A stretch of DNA of 64,000 nt from positions 20,570,350-20,634,349 of the forward strand of contig CM057234.1 in the NCBI GenBank assembly GCA_029891385.1, given 5' to 3'. Each line of letters opens with the position of its first letter. Position 1 is the first letter of the stretch. The position numbers were made by a program, and so were the translations under genes. Positions 22,009 to 33,133 of the stretch are shown here, piece after piece. The notes under the pieces were generated by a model. That model worked only from the letters and a program-made list of their open reading frames with translations, was not told the DNA's origin and did not search any database. The DNA comes from Erythroxylum novogranatense (taxonomy: Eukaryota > Streptophyta > Magnoliopsida > Malpighiales > Erythroxylaceae).

Positions 22009-23678
22009 TCAAGAACCTCCATAACTCCCAGGTTGTCTCTTTCTTTCACTTGTTTACTTACTTAAGCCTCGTGATTACTTGTGATATATGTTGGTGCATT
22101 AGTTTGTTAAGTAAGTGTCGGGGAGAAACAACCCTTGTAGGAAAATAATTTAGCTTTTAGTTTAGTAAGTAGCCTTTCCATTCAATAATTTCTCCCTTTT
22201 GAGTTCTATCTCTTGCCCTCCTGTTGTTGTGTGGAATTGTCCTTTTTGCTTCCTTCTCTTATGCTTATCCTTTGCTTGTTCCACATTGAGGACAATGTAT
22301 TGCTTAAGTGTGGGGGAGCTGTTTCCCCATCTATCTTTCTTGTTGCATGCCTGCTTGACATCTTATTTATGAATGTGTTAGCCAATCTTGCATTCATTGG
22401 TAAAAACTTGGTAAATTTAAAATTTGTCGTCATTCTCATTGTTCCTCGTCTCGGCTGACAGTCACACGCCATGCGAGGCTCACATTCATCACCAGACGTC
22501 ATGGCGTGCATGTTTGACGTCATGACGTCCACCCATTTTTGCAGAATGAAAATTTCTCTCAATTCAACTTCTTCCGCATGAAACTTTTGTACCTTTTGTG
22601 TTTCAAAGTCCTTATAAGTTCAAAGTGGTACTTGAGTTTATGAAAATCTCTTCCATTCTTTTAATGATAGTTGGTCTTGACTCATTTTACTTTTGATGAT
22701 TTCAGTTCAAAGTGAATTAAGGTATGCTAACAAAGCAGCACTTTAAGTTTTTAAGACCTGAGATTGTTTATTGAGATAATACCCTTGTTGGAAGGATATT
22801 TGGGCCTAATTTCTTTTCTTCAATCTTTGTGTGCATCTACTTATTTCATCCTTCTCTAGAACTTGTTTCAATTCTTACTCGAAGCTTGATGGACTAGATT
22901 TTTGTTGATGTGATAGAGGCGTTCCTTCTTAAACCCATTTCCTAAACATTGTCCCTACACATTTATCCATTGCTAGCCCTTTGAGCTTTCCTGCTATGAG
23001 CATTTGCATTCATATTCTTGTGATGTCATTAGTTATTTTGCCTATGTCAAAAACAAAAAAAAAAATATTTGTAAAAAAAAAAAAGTTTTGTGTGTCCAGA
23101 AAGGGACAATGTCTCTACAATGTTCATAAAATCATAAATAAAAAAAAAAAAAAAAGCAGAAGAAAAGAAAAAGAATGAAAAGAATAATGTTGCACTCAGT
23201 TTATGCAACTGTTTAGTTTGAATTCTACTGATGACATTAGTTTGCATTTAGTGCATATGCTCATATTTTTCTTTCTTCTACTTCATCATTTATTTAGCCT
23301 TCCGTACATTACAACCCTCAAAGTCCTATTGATCTTCAAAATGATAGTTTTTGTGGTGGAGAAATAGAATTGACACAAGCCTATGGTAGGAGGTGGATTA
23401 AGTAGATTGAGAGAAAAATATCCCTAGACACAAGTGAGCTGAGTGCAAACACTATACCTTGAGTGCTTCTCTTTTGTTCAATCTCTTGTACTTGGATTCT
23501 TTCAATGTTTATTTTAGTAGCACTCTTTCATTTTGCTTTGTTTGAATTCTGAGGAAGTAACTTGCGTCAATTTCCTTTTATTGTTTTGAGCATGGGTAGA
23601 TATTTTCTTTTTCTCTTGCACTCTTCTTGACTCTTGTAAAACTTTGTTCAGAGTACAAAGGTTTAAGTGTGGGGAATT
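22009..23678 (+). mobile_element. Athila-type internal region, noncoding 3' part
   Basis: Resumes the Athila element after Tork-B. It has no gag-pol coding and runs straight into the 3' untranslated region. Two purine-rich tracts, TTAAGTGTGGGGGAGCT at about 22304-22320 and TTTAAGTGTGGGGAATT at 23663-23679, are about 1.35 kb apart, as in the minus-strand Athila at 38739-40090. A decayed palindrome group (GACGTCATGACGTC type) lies at 22466-22530 and A-rich simple sequence at 23048-23180. The 118-residue frame on the minus strand at 22206-22562 is a shadow. Confidence 0.7.
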
Positions 23679-25069
23679 TGATTGAGCCAAGTTTATATTA
23701 TAAATTGGCTGCATTTTCATAGTCGCTATGCATGTATTGACTCTTGATTGATGATTTTGTGCTTAAATTGGTTCCTCATCTCGAGTTCTTTCAATTCTCA
23801 ATTTGTCAAGAAATTGTCATGATTTGATACTTATTTTCCATAGTTTTATTGGGACAATTGATACGCATATTGTTGTTATTGTTTTGTTGCAGAACAAAGG
23901 AGTCAACGAGAAGTCAATCAGTCCTTCCGCGACGTCATGACAAGATGGCATCTCACACGACGCGACGAAAGCGATTTGAGTGCACATGTCACGACGAGTT
24001 TAATTCATTTATCTTGTTCGTCATGACGATGTAAGCAGAGATACCGATTTAAATTTCATCTCACTGCTCCAACCCGCCCATGATCCATCATATAAGACTT
24101 GCTATTTTTAGGTCATGAGAGACTTTAAATCCACGCAGACTGGAGGAGAAGACCTTGATTTTCAAGATCGCCCACCATCATCACCACACGCCATCATCAC
24201 CGCCATCGCCTTTCGCAAACATGAGCCTCGCTCATTCTCCAAGATCCGAGGGATCGACCGAAGTCACGCGTAGCTGCTTCAACCTTCCTCTTGAAGATGT
24301 AGCAATGGCTTGAGTTTACAGAGCTTCAAGGGAGTAATCACTTAATATCTCAAGTCTAGTATATTTGTGTAAACTTCGAGTTAGAGGATTGCATCGATAT
24401 ATTTAGATTAGCATTGTTATAGTTTAACCGTGTGTTGATACTATGTTGAAATTTGGACAAGTGATTTGTAGAATGTTTTGTGCTTAATATATGATAGTTT
24501 CATATATGTCATTGGATACTGCATTCACGGTTTTAATCTGCCTAGTTGTGTTTGATTGAGATTGTTGTGTTTTATTCATTTGACCAATTGCATTTGCTTG
24601 TCCAATTGTCACACTAAGGTTTTTAACAAAGATTTAAATGATGGAGTTCATTAATTAAATCTTTGGACCTAAAGAGTCCTTTAGGGTTGATCTTTCGAAA
24701 CTTAGTGGATTGTATCCCCGAAAACTATTTTTGAACTGTGATAGCCTGATCCTTATTTTCAAGAGGATTTTATCAATTTGATTTTATCCGATTCTTTGTT
24801 TATTGCATTATTTCAAAAATCCCAAAAATATTCTTTTATACTTTTTGTCCAGTTTTGATTACTTTTCCAGTTTTGACAAAAATACTAAACCCTTGTTTAT
24901 CAACTTCAATTGCAATTTTTGACATTTAGGCTAGATTAGACCATTTTTATTTTGTTCCAGTTAAGTGAGACGACCCGAGGTTGCATTCTATACAGCAATC
25001 TTGGAATTTATTTTATTTGACCGGTTTCCAAGGATCGATCGTAAGGTCGAATCGACAGAGCTGCGATCA
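23679..25069 (+). repeat. Athila-type LTR (LTR3), 1.39 kb
   Basis: It starts TGATT after the PPT and ends GCGATCA. It aligns with LTR2 but has a single copy of the subrepeat that LTR2 has four times. The CpG palindromes at 23926-24030 are largely converted to TCATGA-type cores. It is followed by 6 bp that belong to the host SIRE-like LTR. Confidence 0.85.
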
Positions 25070-25077
25070 CTAACAAT

Positions 25078-25089
25078 TGGTATCAGAGC
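25078..25089 (+). other. SIRE-like primer-binding site (tRNA-iMet)
   Basis: TGGTATCAGAGC, a perfect tRNA-iMet site, lies 2 bp after the LTR end at 25075. It belongs to the copia element, not to the Athila LTR immediately to its left, whose primer site is of the tRNA-Asp type (2350-2367). Confidence 0.9.
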
Positions 25090-25103
25090 AGAAGTATCCG
25101 GGG

Positions 25104-25868
25104 ATGGCACACAATAACTTAGCGGAAGAAGGTAATACTAATAATCGCCCTCCTTTATTTAATGGTACTAATTATTCTTCTTGGAAAAATCCTATGAAGT
25201 ACCACATCATTAGCGAGGGAGTAGAATATTGGAAGATAATTATCTTTGGTCCACAACCACCGTTAAAAGAAAATGGTGAGTTAAAAACGGAGCTGGAATA
25301 TGATGACAATGACTGGAGGCAAGCTTACATCAACGCGAAAGCAATGAAGTTAATTTATTGCGCTCTCACGGTTGAGGAAAGAAACCGAGTTAACTCGTGT
25401 ACCAGCGCGAAAGAAATGTGGGAAAGACTTCGCATCACCCACGAAGGAACCAACCAAGCCCGGGAAACAAAGATCAACATGCTTTTTCATGACTATGAAA
25501 TGTTTGTCATGAAGGAAGGTGAGTCTATTTCCATTATGCTTGATCGTTTTGCAGAAATCATAAATGAATTAGGCAACCTTGGAAAGCACATGACGGATAG
25601 CGAGAAGGTGAAGAAGATTCTTCGCTCACTACCGAAAGAATGGGACTCACAAGTCACAGCAATTATGGAATCCAAAGATCTCAATCATCTGGAATTCAAC
25701 GCCTTGGTGGGATCACTTATCAACTATAAGATCATTCTCAAATCCAGAGGAGGTAGAGGTAAGTCAAAAAAGTCAATTGCTTTAAAAGCTAATACTTCTT
25801 CTCTTGATGAAAGTGATGAAGAAATAGATGAAGAAGATGATGATGAAGAAATGGCAATGTACTTTTAA
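25104..25868 (+). pseudogene. SIRE-like gag, N-terminal UBN2 domain
   Basis: Structural Gag protein of a copia element. I start at the ATG at 25104 (GMAHNN); the open frame extends upstream only through the PBS. PPLFNGTNYSSWKNPMKYHI (residues about 15-35) and LTVEERNRVNSCTSAKEMWE match the UBN2/DUF4219 Gag fold, and the segment ends with an acidic run (DESDEEIDEEDDDEEM). The frame closes at TAA 25866-25868, but the neighbouring frame continues with Gag-like basic text, so this is a frameshift and not the natural end. Confidence 0.9.
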
Positions 25869-26614
25869 ATTTGAGAAAATTCAAGGACTTCTCAAAATCG
25901 GAGGAAGGAATTAAATGGTGGAAGAAATGGAGAAAGGAAGAAATTTGCCATGGAAAGAAGATCCAAGGGTTATGACGAAAAGAAAAGCTCATCCTCAAAT
26001 TCAAATCTCCAGAAAAATGACAAAGGGAAAAATAAAGCTAACCTTATAGCCACGTGGAGTGATGATGAGGAAGCATATCAAAGCAATGATGAAAACAACC
26101 TAGCGCTTATGGCCAATAGCTCCTCAACAAGTGATGATGAAGATGAGGTAACTTTCTTTGATCAAGATCTTATAGAGTCTTTTAATGCTTTGCAAATTGA
26201 TTTTGAAGAAGTTATTGAAATCAAAAAGAAATTGAGAAAGAAAATAAGAGAATTGGTTGTTGAAAATAGTGCCTTACATGAGACTATTGATGATTTAGAT
26301 AGTCCTAAAGAAGATCATTCTGCATGTCTTGTTGAAAAGGAAAATCTTATTTGTGAGCTTGATAGACTTAGAAAGGAATTTTCTTATGTGGTTGGAAAAT
26401 TTGCTGGTGGAAATGCAAAGTTTGAAGAGATGTTGTCTTTACAAAGATATTCTATTTCTAAACATGGTTTGGGATATGATCCTTATAATAGAGATTGTTC
26501 TTTAATTTCCAAATTTACCAAGGATGGAAAAGTTGCTCAATGTGCTAGATGCTTGAAAGATGGTCATATAGAAATTGCATGTAAAAGTATTAGGAGATGT
26601 GTTAAGATTAAGAA
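25869..26614 (+). pseudogene. SIRE-like gag, C-terminal part with CCHC knuckle
   Basis: The open frame from 25950 has a coiled-coil-like region (LIESFNALQIDFEEVIEIKK and following) and SLQRYSISKHGLGYDPYN, a segment typical of SIRE-type Gag. A zinc knuckle CARCLKDGHIEIAC (C-X2-C-X4-H-X4-C) lies near 26541-26582. Two frame changes around 25862-25949 separate it from the N-terminal half. The Tekay-3 LTR enters at 26615; the frame resumes correctly at 36131, just after the AAGAA duplication. Confidence 0.88.
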
Positions 26615-27242
26615 TGCAACATCCCGTCATCGGAGTGACGGGTAGATTGGTAATTTGGATCGGGTTAGGATTTGGTACAGGCAAAGTGTTGCATTGTACA
26701 TGCATTACAGTTTTGATAGTCATTGATAAATGATTATTGACTGCATAAGTATATATATATGTACATACATGTATGACAATTCCCTACTTGATTGTTAAAT
26801 TGGAAATTGGAAATTGGTTATAATTGGTCCGATGTGAATTGGCTTAATTGTGCAATTGGGAATTTATCAAAATTGTACATATGAGAATTGGTTTGTGAAA
26901 ATTGGATATTTAGTAAGTGTATAATTGGGTTTTGAATATGAAATTGGAATGAAATGGAATTCAGATAAATGGAAATTGAAATGTGAGTATAGGAATTGGT
27001 ATTTCCTAATTTTGTGAATTTATGGGAATTTTTTTCAGAATTTTTAAAGTAATGAATCCGGACCGAAAAATTGGCTTAGTGACTGATTTAATTGATTCCG
27101 GGTCCGAGATTGATTGGCAAGTGATATGGAATAATTGGGATTGTAAATTCAGGATTTATTAGTTATGTTATTTAAATTGGGAGAAAATAGAATAAGAATC
27201 AGATTTGTTAGACCCTAAGAATTGGGCATGTGGCAGATGATC

Positions 27243-27257
27243 TTATATATATATATA
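27243..27257 (+). promoter_or_regulatory. TATA box of Tekay-3 5' LTR
   Basis: TATATATATATATAA about 630 bp into the LTR, followed by GCTTAAGATATAAGC. The 3' LTR has a slightly longer TA run at 33758-33777. The position fits an LTR Pol II promoter; the transcription start has not been shown. Confidence 0.6.
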
Positions 27258-27632
27258 AGCTTAAGATATAAGCTAAAAAGTTCATTTCTCATCATCGACG
27301 GTCGTGGGTGAGAAAAACTTGGGATTTGGAGTTCTTGAAGGATTTTCAAAGGATGAAGCTTGAATCGTAAGTTTCTATGTGTTTATGAGTTAAATCGTTT
27401 GATTTGATCATATATGTGAGTAAGAAATTGGTTAGAAAGTTAGAAAGTTTCGATGATAGGGTTTTGTTGGTTTTGATTTGGGTTTTGATGAAAATGAGTT
27501 AAATGATGTTTTGAGGATAGAAATAAGTTGGGTTTAAGGTTTAAAACCGATTGAGAGTGTTTAGAATGGATTTGGGAGGATTTATATCAGAGGATCTGCG
27601 AAATTTCTGGGTTTCGGACGAGTTTCTGGGTT

Positions 27633-27821
27633 CGCACGTCGCGACGTGTGATGAACACGCCGCGGCGAGCCCCTTCAACTCGCACGTCGCGATGAATAAT
27701 TGATTTTAATTGCACACCATGATTTAAGCGGGTTGTAGGTCGACGTCATGACAAGCGGCAACGACGTCGCGACGAAACGAAATGATTTTACGCCACGACG
27801 AAGGATCGGACGTCGCAGTGA
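27633..27821. repeat. CGTCGCGACG palindrome array, Tekay-3 5' LTR
   Basis: Six to eight units including CACGTCGCGACGTG (about 27634), CACGCCGCGGCGAG, GACGTCATGAC and GACGTCGCGACG, in AT-rich surroundings. The partner array in the 3' LTR (34159-34348) keeps more intact cores. The motif is the same as in the Athila LTR at 642-856. Confidence 0.88.
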
Positions 27822-28764
27822 GGGAGACTGATTTTCGAATATGAGATTTTGAGGTTTTTGAATTTGGAGAATTTTGGGATTTAAATTGGATTGGTTATGG
27901 ATCAAAGTGGCATTTGAGAAAATAGGAATTTCAATCTAGAAGAAATGAAATTAAGTGATTATAAGATGATTGTTACAAGTAATGAGTTTAAGGCGATTTC
28001 AAATAATTGGTTTCTAGAAATTAATTGGAATTTGGAGACTACTGAATATTGAATGAGTAAGAATGGAAATTGAATTTGAATCATATGATTATCGGGATCG
28101 AATGACAAATGATTAGTGAATATGATTTTAATTGAAATGTGATTATAGACTATGGAAATTGGTAAATTGGTTTATTATAATTGAAAGTGTTATGGATTAG
28201 TAAGAGAGTGATCAAATTGAGGAATTCGGAATTGATTGGGAATGTCATAACATGTATATTATTTATCGTATTTGTTAAATATGTATTATTGAATTGATAT
28301 TGGCCAAATGGTAATGTGAATTATTTGGATTGACATAGAGGTTCGATGGATCGACACTCCACAGACGATATTGGGACTTCGGTGTAGTCGGAAGTGCGGT
28401 GAGTAACCTAGTGGGTTTCTCAACCTTATGTGTTTATTAATTATATGCATTGATTGCCATGAGGAAGCAAGGATGGATATATGTGATTGAGTGATTTGAT
28501 TGATTTGAACCATGGGTGTTCAAATATTGATTGTGATATGAAGTGCAAATGTGAATAAGTATGTAAATGCATGAGTAAATTGGATTGTAAATGTGTTAAT
28601 GAAATGAAATGTAAAAGCATAGGAATGAAATACTGCACTAAAAGTCCGAGGACATTGGGAAATGATCGAAATAGTAATAAATTGAAATTGGAAATAGAAA
28701 TGCAATAATTGGAAATTGAAAGTGACATGTGCATTCATGCATAGTAAATGATCAGATAATAGTA

Positions 28765-28986
28765 GTTGTGACCGGTGGTACCAACATATGCAGAGCCACA
28801 GGCTCAATGCACTGTGCCCGTCACTGGGCTTTCAGGGCACATCATGCCCAATGTATATGATAGAGCTTTAAGCTCAACGACAGACCTCAGTCCAACGATC
28901 GACAGAGCCTCAGCTCACCGCAGGCATATCAAGCCCAACAATTTGAGCCACCGCTCAACGTAAATGATCAGGCATACGGTCACAAC
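28765..28986. repeat. Multi-hairpin block closed by an outer stem, Tekay-3 5' LTR
   Basis: The outer arms GTTGTGACCG (28765-28774) and CGGTCACAAC (28977-28986) are exact reverse complements. Between them lie about seven small hairpins, including GAGCCACAGGCTC (28793-28805), GAGCTTTAAGCTC (28863-28875), GAGCCTCAGCTC (28905-28916) and GAGCCACCGCTC (28945-28956), alternating with GGGC...GCCC types. The 3' LTR has the same layout at 35302-35526. Confidence 0.85.
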
Positions 28987-29598
28987 AACGAAACGAAAAT
29001 TGAAAGTGTCTCATGGGCATTGCATATGTATATGACTGACTGAAAATGTAAATTGACTGTGAATGACTGTGAAATGTGAATAAGGAAATTGCATGTGATA
29101 TTACTGTAAGTGCTACTGTGTGTTATGTGTATATGATTGTGAATGCATGAGTTGGGTGAACCATCGATGATGGTTTCTCACTGAGTTCGCAAACTCACCC
29201 AACATTGCATCTATTTTTCAGGAAGTGAAGAGTACCCCGTTAGACACACGGGAGTATGTCTACCGCTAGCAAGGCAGAGTATCGGGTCGGGATCAGTGTC
29301 GTCACATCTGCATTAGAGTAGTGAATTGTTTCAGTGGGCCCCTTTTGATTTATGTGTACTTGTATGGTATAACTGAAATTGGTTTATAATTGAAATTGTT
29401 TTGTAATTGCAAATGTTTTGTTATAATTGGGCCAAATCATTATTGTTTTCATGACTCAACTGTTTTCAGAAGAAAAGAAAATGTCATATCGAGTTTTAAA
29501 AGTAATGATCGTTTCTAAGACGCCACCATCGCGAGTCACGGCTCGGATATCACCGTCGATATCGGGTTCAGTCTCGTCGGGTGTGGGTGCTACATTTG

Positions 29599-29610
29599 TG
29601 GTATCGAGCC
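29599..29610 (+). other. Tekay-3 primer-binding site, one base short
   Basis: TGGTATCGAGCC lies 4 bp after the LTR end. The tRNA-iMet site seen elsewhere here has CAGA where this has CGA. The difference is the CAG-to-CG pattern seen throughout this half of the window, so the site may be intact in reality. Confidence 0.75.
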
Positions 29611-32600
29611 CGTATACAATCTTACATGGGCATTACGAGACAAATGTGTCAAAGTGCATGCATATAAGTTATGTCTCGGCAGATAGTGACGATCGATCCC
29701 TGTCTAGCATATGAGTCTCATACATGAGCTTCATACTAGTGATTTAAGTGGTTAGAAATAGTGAGGAAAAGATGATATGGGAAAATGTGATAAATGAAAA
29801 TTGTAGAAATCAAAGAAAAAGAATAAGTATACGGTGCGATATGATGATTGGAGATTTAGTGTATTGGTATTGATAGGCGTATTATGAAATACGACATTAG
29901 AGTGATATTGGAAAAATCTGTGAATGGGAAGTAGATGTGAATTGTATATGTGTAGTTGTGAAGTGATAGAAGAAATATAGAGATATGTGAAAGATGGCAA
30001 ATAAAATGTTTTATGATCAGAGTTGCGCAACGGAAGCGTGATGGGAGTTATGATTGGAGGTCTATGACCTAGAATTTGAATATGTTAAGTGAGAAAGCAA
30101 TAATGAATGTATATTTGTGATACGGATTTGAGTGTGGTTGCGTAAAACAAAATGATGAAAGGATCGAAATGAGAGAAAATAGTATTGAGAGAAGAAAAAG
30201 TAAAAAGTTGTTAAGGTCAGCGGATTTGCCTATGCGAATGCACACCTGATAAATGGAAATGATGTCGGAAATCAATTGGTGCATTAGTGGATAACCGCCA
30301 AGTCAAATAGTTAAAAGTTCATGTGAGATAGAGTAAGAACCAAAAGTGTTTATAGTGATATTTGGAAATGAATTGAGATTGTAATTAGGATGTTGGTAAG
30401 GAAAAGCCTCATGATCGAGGATAGGTGCGAAAAGGAAAAAGGTGGTCAAAGATCAAATGAGATTGAAGTGTCTTTAGCGTAAGTGACTAAGTGGTAAATT
30501 AATGTAATACCTGTAAATGGTATGTACCTTAATGAACGGTATCAAAAGAGATGCTTTGGTTATGTGGATTATGGTATAGATTGATCGTCACAGACATTGT
30601 GAATAATTGAAATCGATAAGAAATGTGATGACGGTTGATGATTAGGAATTGAAAGAAGAATTTCCTGAATGGAATTAAGTTGATTAGATGATTAAAATTG
30701 AAAAGTTTAGAAATGAAAAGACAAATTGGAGAAAATGTGAAATAAATGAAAAGTCGCTTTTAGGAGAGGAAAAATAGAATAAGTTATTAAGAAAGTATGT
30801 GTTACGATAATGTAAAGAGTTTGATTGTGTAATAGGAGTATTGACAAAGAAAAGGATATCGGTTGTGATTTGAGGAGAATATCGGGTCAGATATATTTTG
30901 TGTGAATATCGAAAAGTATAAAGTGGTTTTGAAAATTTTGTTTGAAATGATAGTGAATAAATTGAAATATGGAGAATCCGGTGTAAAAGAATGTGTGTCA
31001 AAATATATTTGATGAAATGGAGAAAGATCGTGAGAAAATTTGTTCCTCATTGGAGACAACCGATAATTAGGAAATGATATAAATTGATTATTGATATGAA
31101 GAGTCATTATGCTCTTGAAGAGCAACATATCTTACTTGTGTTTAGAGTGAAATGTTTAAATTGTGTTCAAAGTGGATGATGATCGATTGAATACATTTGA
31201 AAAGTGAATAAGAGAAATTGGCACGATTGAGGAAATTGTTTGACATGTAAGTTTTATAAGAGTGAATTTGATCTTGGTAGAATAATTATTGGATGAATTA
31301 TTATTATTGAACATGGTATTGGGAGATTAAATGCAAATAGAAGTGATAAATGTGAAATTGTAAAGGATAAGTATATAAAGAATTTGGAGTTATAATAGGA
31401 TTGATTGTATAATGGATACATCCGTAAATTGGTAAAGGTCTTCGATTGTAAATGATAAGGAAAGTTTTAAAAGGAAAATATGTGAAGTGTATGACAAATG
31501 ATTGTAAGAAGAGATACTTAGAGAAATGTTCAATTCGAGTATTGATCCTATCAATTGAATTGGTGTTATAATATGAAATGAATTGTAAAGATGATAATGT
31601 GATCTATTGGAAAATGTAAAGAGATTCTATGTATGGAGATCATTATAAGCTTATGGGCTGCATTGGTATTTGATGACTTAAAATCTATTGTATTGAATAG
31701 TGTATTGGAAAGTGTTGTGAAAAGTTTGAAGATTCTATTTGTACAGAAAATGTTTTGGATGAATATCGTTTGTAAAGTAATAATGATTAAGTTATATGAG
31801 TAAATTGGGAAAAAGGATTATGTGTTGAATGTTTCCAATTTTGATAAGGAAGCAAATAATTAGATGATAAGATTATGAAACCGATGAAAGATTATACGAA
31901 ACCGTCGAGTTGGTAAAGTGTAAAAGGAACGATTAGCAATCGGGGATTCCACATCGAGTGTGCGAGAGGTGTATTGAAAGCATGGCAAAATCCGAATCGA
32001 GAATTTTGAATAGTGGATAGTATCGAGAAATGTGTGAATAGATTAGGCTGTAAAGAAAATGAGTAATGTGATCGATTAGGAAATTTGAGTAAAACTCATG
32101 AAAGGATTTGTAAGTGTATTAAAAGTGTAATGAAAGTAAAATGTGACGTTGAAAGATTATGAGTATGTTTGACCTATATGGTTGACTGTGTGTTATCAGT
32201 GTGAAACTAATATAGGTTTGGAGTTCATAAGATTATGAGATTGATGCATAGATAAGATTGATTGTGTTTCGTTGGAGATATCATTTGAAAAGTGTATGAA
32301 AGGTTTTATATCTAAAAAGGAGTTGTTCATTCGGATAGTAAAATGATCAGGACCTAATTTAATTAGAGGCCCTGGATGATTTAAGTTAAGATTGACAGGT
32401 GTTTGAATTAGTAATATGGTTTAAGAAATTCAAGTTGATGAGAATGAATTAAATTAATGATTACCGAAACTGTTGAAACCTGATGAGATTAGAAATTGGC
32501 ATTGGAGAGATGCAATAAGTTAAACGATACAGAGAATGTTTCTAAATGTGTCACCTTGGCCAATCTATGTATTGATTGAGATAACAGGTAAATGGGAAAT

Positions 32601-33116
32601 GAAATTTGTTATTAGGGGCCTCGATGTGACCGTGTTGTGAATCGATTTATGGATTGACAAGTCAGTGGTAACCTAAAAGATAAATGGATTTGTAAAGTGT
32701 TATATGGACAGAAATAGGAAATATTGATATGATCGGATGTGTGTAGCATTGGTATTGGATATAAAGAATTACGAGTAATCAAAAAGAAATCGTTAAACAG
32801 TATAGAGTTTAAGAAAGGAAAAAGAGGTAAGTAAGCAGTTGTAGTGTGATTAAAATAGCAAGTCCGTCTAAAATCATAAAAGATGATTCGGATCCCAAAA
32901 TGTTACAAAGACTGAATTGGAAAATATTGTTAGGATCCGATATATATGTTATCGATTTTGGAAGTAATAAATTGTGTGTAAAAGGGCAATATAGGTTAAG
33001 AAAGATTTGATGAAATTATTCAGATAGTAAATAAGTGGAAATCAGAGAATCTATGATCGAAAAGACTCCCCTAACTTGGTGATAAATCGTATATGAAATT
33101 TCGAGGACAAAATTTT
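29611..33116 (+). mobile_element. Tekay-3 internal region, no coding capacity
   Basis: About 3.5 kb of AT-rich sequence. I recognise no gag, protease, RT, RNase H, integrase or chromodomain in any frame. The longest frames (105-108 residues, minus strand, 30684-31128) are low-complexity and overlap each other in different frames. It may be a noncoding cargo region of a LARD-type element or a very old, fully decayed coding region. Confidence 0.7.
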
Positions 33117-33133
33117 TATTAGGAGGGGAGAAT
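33117..33133 (+). other. Tekay-3 polypurine tract
   Basis: ATTAGGAGGGGAGAAT directly precedes the TGTAACATCCC start of the 3' LTR, in the same context as the Tekay-1 PPT (44009-44024, minus strand). Confidence 0.88.

Larger units (their letters stand above)
27367..29221 (+). other. Putative leader intron in Tekay-3 5' LTR
   Basis: The donor-like GTAAGTTTC at 27367 follows GAATC here; in the 3' LTR the same place reads CAG|GTAAGT (33896-33904), an excellent plant donor. The acceptor-like CTATTTTTCAG ends at 29221. The 1.86-kb interval holds both the palindrome array and the hairpin block. The same donor-array-hairpin-acceptor order is found in Tekay-2 and, inverted, in Tekay-1. This is inferred from sequence only. 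Confidence 0.5.
26615..29594 (+). repeat. Tekay-3 5' LTR (2.98 kb)
   Basis: TG...CA bounded and collinear with 33134-36130. In order it shows a TATA box (27243-27257), a donor-like GTAAGT (27367), a palindrome array (27633-27821), a multi-hairpin block (28765-28986), paired hairpins near 29160-29210 and an acceptor-like CTATTTTTCAG ending at 29221. It encodes no protein. Confidence 0.92.

Noticed and set aside
22206..22562. 118-residue minus-strand ORF
   Set aside because: It lies antisense in noncoding Athila 3' sequence across a PPT and shows no domain. The homologous region at 38739-40295 has no such frame.
23048..23180. A-rich tracts as a possible LINE or SINE tail
   Set aside because: There is no Pol III box, no target-site duplication and no RT; the tract is inside Athila 3' sequence.
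30684..31128. Overlapping 105- and 108-residue minus-strand ORFs in Tekay-3
   Set aside because: They overlap in different frames, are Phe/Ser/Tyr/Ile-rich as expected from antisense of A-rich DNA, and match no domain I know.
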